From: Fimbriimonadaceae bacterium
Lineage (GTDB): Bacteria > Armatimonadota > Fimbriimonadia > Fimbriimonadales > Fimbriimonadaceae
NCBI GenBank assembly: GCA_019638775.1
Contig: JAHBTD010000001.1
Span: forward strand, 434,001-498,000
Direction of reading: 5' to 3'
DNA: 64,000 nucleotides
The translations under genes were made by a program, and so were the position numbers. Of the stretch, positions 51,794 through 57,320 are shown piece after piece (position 1 is the stretch's first letter; each line of letters begins with the position of its first letter). Below the pieces are notes generated by a model. The model made no database searches, was not told the origin of the DNA, and saw only the letters and a list, made by a program, of their open reading frames with translations.

Positions 51794-52765
51794 ATGTCAT
51801 TGAATGCCAAGCACGGATTTGCACTTGTCACTTACAAAGACGTTGGTCAAGTAATTGATTTGATTGAAGTATTGAACAAGATGTTCGACTACCCACCCAT
51901 ATCGATTCATCATGATGAAAGGCATTCGAATTTTGATGTTTCTTCCTTGGAACCCAATGTATCTCATATACCACAGCATTTTATAACTGGATGGGGAACG
52001 ATAGGCACTTGCAAAGCAATGAGTAGCACTATTGAGCATCTCATGAGCAGACAAGATTCACCTGAGTGGTTCCACTTAATCACAGGTCATTGTTATCCTA
52101 TTAAATCAGCTTCATCTTTTAATAATTTTTTTGATGCATCTGATTTTGATCTATATATTCATCAATCGACTATATACCCCACTATTAAACCTACAGCCTG
52201 GGAGCTGGAAATGCAAAAGCGATACGTCCGTGCATTTGTAAGACTTCCGTTTTTGACACGCAATTTCAAGTTAATGTACAAGTATCTTTCATTACCCTTT
52301 CTAAGCAAGGATGTTCCCTTTAGCCCATCTTACGCCTGCCGCTCGGGCGGAACCTATTACTCCGGCAACAGAGCTGCGGCTTTAGCGCTCAAGCAAGGCA
52401 TGGGCGATAATAAGTTAATTCGATGGTTTAGTAAACGGCAAATCATTGACGAAGCATTGCCTGCCACAATATTTGGCAACACAGATACTTTGCGTATCGC
52501 AACAAATGATTTGCGGTTTGTACGCTGGTTAGACCCGAAGCTGCATCCTAACGAGCCAAACCCAAAAACACTTAGCATAGATGACTTTTCTGAAATAGAA
52601 CAGTCTGACAAGTTTTGGGCAAGAAAATTCCTGCCTGGTCGGAGTGACTCGCTCAGGCAGAAAATTCGTGAAGTGATCCTTCTGCCACGTTTTTGCCCAG
52701 ACTGCCGCTTGCCTCGCGTAACAGCACGCCCTATAGCGAGCTCCAAAGCAAGGACCTTGAGATAG
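51794..52765 (+). CDS. Core-2/I-branching (GT14-like) glycosyltransferase, AT-rich
   Basis: This 323-residue protein resembles bacterial beta-1,6-N-acetylglucosaminyltransferase-like (Core-2/I-branching) enzymes: an N-terminal HGFALVTYKDVGQVIDLIE, WFHLITGHCYPIKS, and the C-terminal DKFWARKF motif. Its first 870 bases are markedly AT-rich compared with neighbours, a sign of horizontal acquisition. The last 25 codons run antisense through the end of the oppositely oriented acidic-protein gene and probably do not belong to the original enzyme. A 7-base direct repeat (AAAATTC) flanking a 30-base inverted repeat lies at 52624-52667. Removing one repeat plus the insert would end the protein after ARKFVK. 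Confidence 0.75.
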   Translation: MSLNAKHGFALVTYKDVGQVIDLIEVLNKMFDYPPISIHHDERHSNFDVSSLEPNVSHIPQHFITGWGTIGTCKAMSSTIEHLMSRQDSPEWFHLITGHCYPIKSASSFNNFFDASDFDLYIHQSTIYPTIKPTAWELEMQKRYVRAFVRLPFLTRNFKLMYKYLSLPFLSKDVPFSPSYACRSGGTYYSGNRAAALALKQGMGDNKLIRWFSKRQIIDEALPATIFGNTDTLRIATNDLRFVRWLDPKLHPNEPNPKTLSIDDFSEIEQSDKFWARKFLPGRSDSLRQKIREVILLPRFCPDCRLPRVTARPIASSKARTLR

Positions 52766-53373
52766 GGGTCTTCCATGACGCCGCTTCCGCATTCGTCTAC
52801 GATGTGAACAAGCTCGTCTGCGGCAGCTTCCGGAAATCCACACTGCCGGAACTTCTGCCTGTGATCGGCAACGTTTGCTCGAAACTGAGCACACCGAGAC
52901 TGTTCCGTCTTTACAAAATTCCAGGCTTGGTCCTCAGCCTGCTTCATCCAGCCAAATTTCACTTCGTCGCTGGGTTCATATCCAAACTGCTGCACAAAGT
53001 CTTGTGCCAATCGCTCCGCTTGTTGCGCAGCGTAGATTCCCACTTGTTGCCGCTGGCTCTCCGCCGCAAACTCCACCGGGTGCGGGTCCCGCACTGCGGT
53101 CCGTGGTGAGGTCTCGGAGTCTCGATCTCCCTCTCCTTCTGCGCCTTCAAAATCATCATCCTCGTCGTAAGAGTCGTCAGATGCATCCAAATCTTCCGAG
53201 TCCAGTTCATTTTCTAATTCAAAGTCATGCCCTTCGTAATCAGAATCTGCTTCGTCTATGTCTTCTTCAGAATCCCAATCATCAGCCACAAAATCTGTGT
53301 CGGAGTCAGTTTCAAAACTCTCACTTTCGCGAAACTCGCCATTCTGCCTTCCTAAATACTCATGGATACTCAT
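52357..53373 (-). CDS. Acidic protein, prophage-associated, unknown function; 3' part uncertain
   Basis: From ATG 53373 (AGGAG seven bases before) the protein begins with about 90 very acidic residues (Asp/Glu/Ser runs such as DSEDLDASDDSYDEDDDFEG). It continues with a helical domain (about 100-225, EFAAESQRQQVGIYAAQQAERL, FGWMKQAEDQAW, VHIVDECGSGV). Beyond about residue 228 (from 52690 down) the frame is the antisense of the GT14-like gene and has implausible composition. The real protein therefore probably ended near 52690, or the gene was cut there. The location between terminase and tail-like genes suggests a phage scaffold or structural protein, but no family is recognised. Confidence 0.55.
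   Translation of the reverse strand: MSIHEYLGRQNGEFRESESFETDSDTDFVADDWDSEEDIDEADSDYEGHDFELENELDSEDLDASDDSYDEDDDFEGAEGEGDRDSETSPRTAVRDPHPVEFAAESQRQQVGIYAAQQAERLAQDFVQQFGYEPSDEVKFGWMKQAEDQAWNFVKTEQSRCAQFRANVADHRQKFRQCGFPEAAADELVHIVDECGSGVMEDPYLKVLALELAIGRAVTRGKRQSGQKRGRRITSRIFCLSESLRPGRNFLAQNLSDCSISEKSSMLSVFGFGSLGCSFGSNQRTNRKSFVAIRKVSVLPNIVAGNASSMICRLLNHRINLLSPMPCLSAKAAALLPE
52624..52667 (+). repeat. Inverted repeat with flanking 7-base direct repeats
   Basis: CTGCCTG (52631-52637) and CAGGCAG (52654-52660) form arms around 16 bases. Immediately outside are AAAATTC (52624-52630) and AAAATTC (52661-52667). The arrangement looks like a tiny insertion with a target-site duplication, but could be chance. 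Confidence 0.4.
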
Positions 53374-53406
53374 AACAACTCCTCTCTAAGTCTCTCCCTA
53401 CTCTCT

Positions 53407-53476
53407 ACTCACTACTCACTACTCACTACTCACTACTCACTACTCACTACTCACTACTCACTACTCACTACTCACT
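53407..53476. repeat. Heptamer tandem repeat (ACTCACT)10
   Basis: Ten perfect tandem copies of ACTCACT lie between the acidic-protein gene and the terminase fragment. The unit length of seven is shared with the arrays in argS, in the GH20 gene and at 12689-12733, while the sequence differs. Confidence 0.95.
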
Positions 53477-53487
53477 CCCAGCTCCTA

Positions 53488-54336
53488 TCACTTCATAAGC
53501 TGCCAAGCAAGCACAGCCGCATACTGCAACGAATCATGCGGATGCGAAAACTCATCCTTAACCGGATCGCCATATAACTTGCTGTTCCCCATCCCCGCAA
53601 CTTTGCGCAATCGGTACCCGCCCAAAAACCCCTTGAACAGCGACGGACAATGCTTGCGAGAGAGAATAAACATCGGCCTTCCTCCCCCACATTCGCTCAT
53701 CAGCAACCGATCAACGGCGCTTCGCCGAGCCTGCCAAGCATTGCTCACCGGGTGGCAAGTAACGCCATGCTTGTGCATCACGTCAAATGCAGATTCCCCG
53801 TTCACCCCACTCCTGGCCCGCCCCGATTCATCTCCGCCATGCCTGATAACCCCCAACAAAATCTCGGGATACAATTCCCGTACTGCATTCAAAGCAGCCG
53901 GCACAAAAGCTTCCAAACTCGTCCCTGGCTCACTGGTCACCTCGAGCAAAGCATGCACCATACGCCCAACTGTATCGGTTTTAGGAGTGAGCTGTAATAA
54001 GATTGCAGCGGGCTGAATAGAAGCGGTTCCACAGTCCCAACCCATTACATACTTGCTATAGGCAACCGGAGGAATCCGCTCCTGCGCATAGTGGGCCGGA
54101 GCGTGATAGTCCTCTCGAAAGGGCAAATAGACAGGCTTGCCGTCGATCACAAGTTCACGCATCAGTATCTCAACCTCAAACTCCCTTGGGGTGTCCGCCA
54201 TCTCTCGCCTAACCTGCTCCAGCCAAGCCTCATCCTTCGATGGATCGGCATAGTAATGGATCTTCAGATACCGCGCCCCCGTTGCAAGGTCAAACCGTTC
54301 AAATCCAGGCACGGCTGACGTATCGGTTTCATCCAT
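53488..54336 (-). CDS. Large terminase, C-terminal nuclease half (split)
   Basis: These 282 residues correspond to the end of a phage large terminase. There is a linker (KIHYYADPSKDEAWLEQVRREM) followed by the RNase H-fold nuclease, with the first Asp in KYVMGWDCGTAS and the last acidic site in DEFSHPHDSLQYAAVLAW. The ATPase half is missing here and lies separately at 60115-60978. The in-frame sequence just upstream of ATG 54336 meets a TGA, so this is not simply a late start. Without the ATPase the product cannot package DNA unless the halves interact in trans. It is probably a remnant produced by rearrangement. Confidence 0.75.
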   Translation of the reverse strand: MDETDTSAVPGFERFDLATGARYLKIHYYADPSKDEAWLEQVRREMADTPREFEVEILMRELVIDGKPVYLPFREDYHAPAHYAQERIPPVAYSKYVMGWDCGTASIQPAAILLQLTPKTDTVGRMVHALLEVTSEPGTSLEAFVPAALNAVRELYPEILLGVIRHGGDESGRARSGVNGESAFDVMHKHGVTCHPVSNAWQARRSAVDRLLMSECGGGRPMFILSRKHCPSLFKGFLGGYRLRKVAGMGNSKLYGDPVKDEFSHPHDSLQYAAVLAWQLMK

Positions 54337-54534
54337 GACAATAAGGGATCACTGCGAACTCAGGCACCAGACTGACTGCAACACGGCTCGACAAGGCAAA
54401 GGTTAGCCCCACTGAGACCACGGTCTCAAAATTGATGACGCGGATACGCGAATGTTGTAAAATGCACCTACCAGGCGATGCCTTTGGGTCGTTCTACTGA
54501 GGGAAGCTTCGCGTTTCATTCCGTCACGCCGGTA

Positions 54535-54798
54535 CTAATACCCACTTACCGCCCCTATGCTGTCATTTGCGATCGGGCTTTGATGTACAGTGTCTTTGCA
54601 CCGGCGATCGTTTGGGACGTGCTGCCCAAGGGCCGCAAGGTCATGAAGCGTCGCCGGGCTAACTGCCTTTAACGTAGTCTTTCCACTAAGACACCTATGT
54701 TCAACGATCTGACTGTAGCTGCATACCATTTCAGGCATTGTGGCAAAGCCTTCCCGGGTCCGAAGCTCAGGTACATCATCAATCAACAGTTGACTCAT
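54535..54798 (-). CDS. Weakly supported small protein
   Basis: This 87-codon frame (MSQLLIDDVPELRTREGF...) starts ten bases after the stop of a likely coding remnant and has plausible composition. There is no ribosome-binding site, and the C-terminal part (NDSIGAVSGY) looks random. It may be a phage gene remnant. Confidence 0.25.
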   Translation of the reverse strand: MSQLLIDDVPELRTREGFATMPEMVCSYSQIVEHRCLSGKTTLKAVSPATLHDLAALGQHVPNDRRCKDTVHQSPIANDSIGAVSGY

Positions 54799-54893
54799 GT
54801 TGTCTGTTCAGCCATATTTGTGCAAATAATCTTTGACCTGTTGTCTGTGCTGAGGAGTCAGACTATTAAAATTGAGGTGATCTGACCCATCGC

Positions 54894-55040
54894 CTACTCA
54901 AGCGTTCCTTGCGCGTCAGGCGAGCTGGCTTCTATTCGCCTAAGCTTCTCGGATTTTCGAGAGATTTCGTGCGCGATGCGATAGAATAATGACGCCGGGT
55001 CGTTTCGGACGTCTGCCTGGGGGCTATGCAAGTCTTCCAT
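54894..55040 (-). CDS. Small helical protein, possible phage gene
   Basis: A 48-codon frame from ATG 55040 (MEDLHSPQADVRNDPASLFYR...) encodes an amphipathic helix (IAHEISRKSEKLRRIEASS) with good coding composition. An in-frame TTG at 55064 would give 56 residues. No ribosome-binding site is obvious. Shifting by -1 at its stop would fuse it to another 27 plausible codons, so it may be a frameshifted gene. Confidence 0.4.
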   Translation of the reverse strand: MEDLHSPQADVRNDPASLFYRIAHEISRKSEKLRRIEASSPDAQGTLE

Positions 55041-55216
55041 CAGGTGTCGGTGTTGAGTCCTCAATCCAAGGGCCTCGCTATCGTTCTCCTCATTTCATAG
55101 CTCCTTAGCTTCCTACCTCATGCATTGATAAGATATTCGTCCTTTTGGGATTGCGGTCTCACTTCATATTGATTGTTACGTAGCATATTTATTAATCGTC
55201 AATGATGCTCTTCTGA

Positions 55217-55330
55217 TCAAGAATCGCATGCTTCTCTGATGTAGGCAGAACCTGTAAGACCAAGATAGCCCCACGCCGCCAAGATTGAAATGATGCAAAG
55301 CATAGGGGGAATGGTTGATTCTTGCGGCAT
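55217..55330 (-). CDS. Small single-helix membrane peptide
   Basis: This 37-residue frame begins at ATG 55330 (MPQESTIPPMLCIIS) with AGGA about nine bases before it. It has one hydrophobic helix (MLCIISILAAWGYLGLTG) and a short polar tail. It lies about 100 bases downstream of the LPD3-like gene on the same strand. Size and layout would fit a phage holin-like or regulatory peptide, but this is a guess. Confidence 0.4.
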   Translation of the reverse strand: MPQESTIPPMLCIISILAAWGYLGLTGSAYIREACDS

Positions 55331-55372
55331 GACTTAAGTCCTGATCCGTATATACTTTCTGCTACGCTATAC

Positions 55373-55435
55373 ATGCCAGGCAGATGTGCATACCTGATTC
55401 GGGTTCACCCGAGAGGTGCGATACGCGCCTGGCAT
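55373..55435. repeat. Three-tier palindromic element overlapping a stop codon
   Basis: Outer arms ATGCCAGGC (55373-55381) and GCCTGGCAT (55427-55435) are perfect over nine bases. Inside are ACCT/AGGT and a central hairpin TCGGGT-TC-ACCCGA (55399-55412). The outer arm includes the first base of the LPD3-like gene's stop codon. There is no T-run, so it is not a standard terminator. Confidence 0.7.
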
Positions 55436-57210
55436 CATTGCTTAGATACACTGCACCATTTCAAGGTTGCTTGAATGGACTGAGTATCTGCTCCCCGCCC
55501 CAATCGTAAAAACCTGCGTCCATCTGTATATTCTTTTACTCTAAGAATTACGCTAAACAAGTTGCTCCCATCTGACGCCAGAGTTCCGTAGATGTGAAAT
55601 GCAACAACATTCGAAGCCTGACCGGGCTTTAGAGGCACCGAGTACAGGTAGCGTGCGTTTTCCATTAGACTTTTAATGTACGGTACTAACACCATTTTCT
55701 TTGGATTCTTATGCGCTGTTCCATGTTTGTAGCCGCTCTTTGATACTTCGATTTCTTCGCCAGTCGATTTAATGGTAACTTTAAGATTTTCCGGAATCTT
55801 ATGTCTAATATAGCTCCTAGCATTATAAAATACACTTTCAGGATCATTTAGGCTTCCAAATATTTTTGTATCTACTTTTACTATCTGAATTGCTCCATCT
55901 GATAAGGCTGCTTTACGGATGACCTGAGCTATGATGGGCTTGTTGACCGTGATGTCTTTGCTCTCTACTGGCAGGCCAGATCGCAGTCTATTGATGTTGA
56001 CTTCCGGCTCCTTGCCGAATGGTATGTGGGTTAACTTGTAAGTGCTTCTCGCCTTACTCCAAGCCCCAGTTAAAGCGAGTAGCCAGTTGTAGCCCGAGCC
56101 ATACTGTTCCTCTGGAGTCACTTTTCTTTTGTTGTCGAACGGCTCCCAGCCGGATACATCCGTAAAGGACCGTACAGCATTTCGCCCAAACTCCGCAGGA
56201 TCTTCAATGAGCGCATTGGCAGTTGGCCCCAGGCTGCCAGGAGATCGAGCAATGCCGTACATAGTATCGACCGCAGCGCTGGTGGCAGGATGATCAATTC
56301 CTTGCCGCTTGAGCAATTCTTTGATCCTTAAGGGCTCATTTTCGAGGTCGATGCCCAACTTGATGCTGGGCATGTCTTGTTCAAACGCATCAAGCAAGCT
56401 AATCTCGCCACGAGCGGCACGCTTGAGACCCATATGCGTGCCAAGTTCACCAGTCGAATAGCGTACAAGCTGATCTATAATCTGTTCGCGAGCCATCGGA
56501 GAAGAACCCGCGCCATAGACGCGATCCAGTTCGCCAATTGCATGAGCCAACGTGCCAACACGATTCCGAGCAACTGTCTCGGCGTCTGGATTTCCCGTAA
56601 GCTGAGCCCAGTCAACCAAACCGGTCCCAAGATTGCGGCTGACGTTCGCCGCAGCGGTGCTAAATGGCGAAGGCGTCTTTCTTGATGGTCCTCTGCCTGT
56701 CAGCTGCTCAAGAGTGACAATACTATTCCTACTGTTTGCTGAACCGATTCCACCGATAGATTGACCGATTCCTCCCTCAACGGACTTTGGGACATCTCTA
56801 CCTCGTTGTCCGGGTTCCTTTGTGACCGTAGACTTGTCAGCAGACTTGCCAGTTTGTTGAATCTCAAGTGGAATCTTAGCACGACGATAGTCTTTGTTAA
56901 AGTCATCCATGACATCAAACCGGCCGAGTTGCGCCATATGAACGGCTCTTTCAAGACGCTCAGGGGTCACTTTCTCACCACCCCAAACCAAGAACTCACG
57001 CACAATCTTCCGCCGCTCACCCTTCAGCCCAAGTTTCCGGTCCACAACCGCCATCGCACCCTCAAGCGTACGCGGATCGGCCTTCCGCCGCTCCGTCTCC
57101 GTCCGACCGGCGAACCGCATGAACACCGGGTCCAGTTCAACCTTCTTCGCAGGCGGACCATACACCAGCCCAATTACCCTCCGACCACTATAAACTCCCT
57201 GATTTGGCAT
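55435..57210 (-). CDS. Prophage large polyvalent-type protein with LPD3-like C-terminus
   Basis: The start is ATG 57210 (MPNQGVYSGRRVIGLVYG), because GGAG lies six bases before it; the frame begins at 57234. The 591-residue protein has a basic N-terminal region (about 20-120), a disordered Gly/Ser linker, and a helical middle (about 200-400, GLVDWAQLTGNPDAE, LAHAIGELDRVYG). The C-terminal domain (about 470-580: IKSTGEEIEVSKSGYKHG, SLMENARYLYSVPLK, LRVKEYTDGRRFLRLG) matches the LPD3 domain of phage large polyvalent proteins as I remember it. Such proteins are often ejected from virions or carry toxin domains. The stop codon overlaps the palindromic element at 55373-55435. Confidence 0.6.
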   Translation of the reverse strand: MPNQGVYSGRRVIGLVYGPPAKKVELDPVFMRFAGRTETERRKADPRTLEGAMAVVDRKLGLKGERRKIVREFLVWGGEKVTPERLERAVHMAQLGRFDVMDDFNKDYRRAKIPLEIQQTGKSADKSTVTKEPGQRGRDVPKSVEGGIGQSIGGIGSANSRNSIVTLEQLTGRGPSRKTPSPFSTAAANVSRNLGTGLVDWAQLTGNPDAETVARNRVGTLAHAIGELDRVYGAGSSPMAREQIIDQLVRYSTGELGTHMGLKRAARGEISLLDAFEQDMPSIKLGIDLENEPLRIKELLKRQGIDHPATSAAVDTMYGIARSPGSLGPTANALIEDPAEFGRNAVRSFTDVSGWEPFDNKRKVTPEEQYGSGYNWLLALTGAWSKARSTYKLTHIPFGKEPEVNINRLRSGLPVESKDITVNKPIIAQVIRKAALSDGAIQIVKVDTKIFGSLNDPESVFYNARSYIRHKIPENLKVTIKSTGEEIEVSKSGYKHGTAHKNPKKMVLVPYIKSLMENARYLYSVPLKPGQASNVVAFHIYGTLASDGSNLFSVILRVKEYTDGRRFLRLGRGADTQSIQATLKWCSVSKQ

Positions 57211-57320
57211 CATTCTCTCCTTTCTATCTCTCAAATCTCACTGCACGGTAGCCGAATCCGGATAACCCCTTCCCGGCGAGGACAGACCTCCGCTACACTC
57301 ATACGACCAGGTGTCCACCG

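Larger units (their letters stand above)
54337..55434. other. Gene-poor stretch with small phage-like reading frames
   Basis: These 1.1 kb separate the terminase fragment from the LPD3-like gene. They hold a small hairpin (TGAGACC-AC-GGTCTCA, about 54413-54428), three short minus-strand frames described separately, and the structured element at 55373-55435. In the minus-strand reading, another 27 codons ending LTPQHRQQVKDYLHKYG (about 54897-54815) look coding, but start only by a -1 shift from the 48-codon frame before them. I see no promoter or known RNA. Confidence 0.5.

Noticed and set aside
53362-53577. Open frame rich in LLTTHYS repeats
   Set aside because: It is a translation of the ACTCACT tandem repeat, with no start site or homologous domain.
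55373-55435. tRNA-like cloverleaf, because of GGTTCACC-like sequence and closing stem
   Set aside because: There is no anticodon arm, no conserved T-loop spacing and no acceptor CCA context; the structure is a simple nested palindrome.
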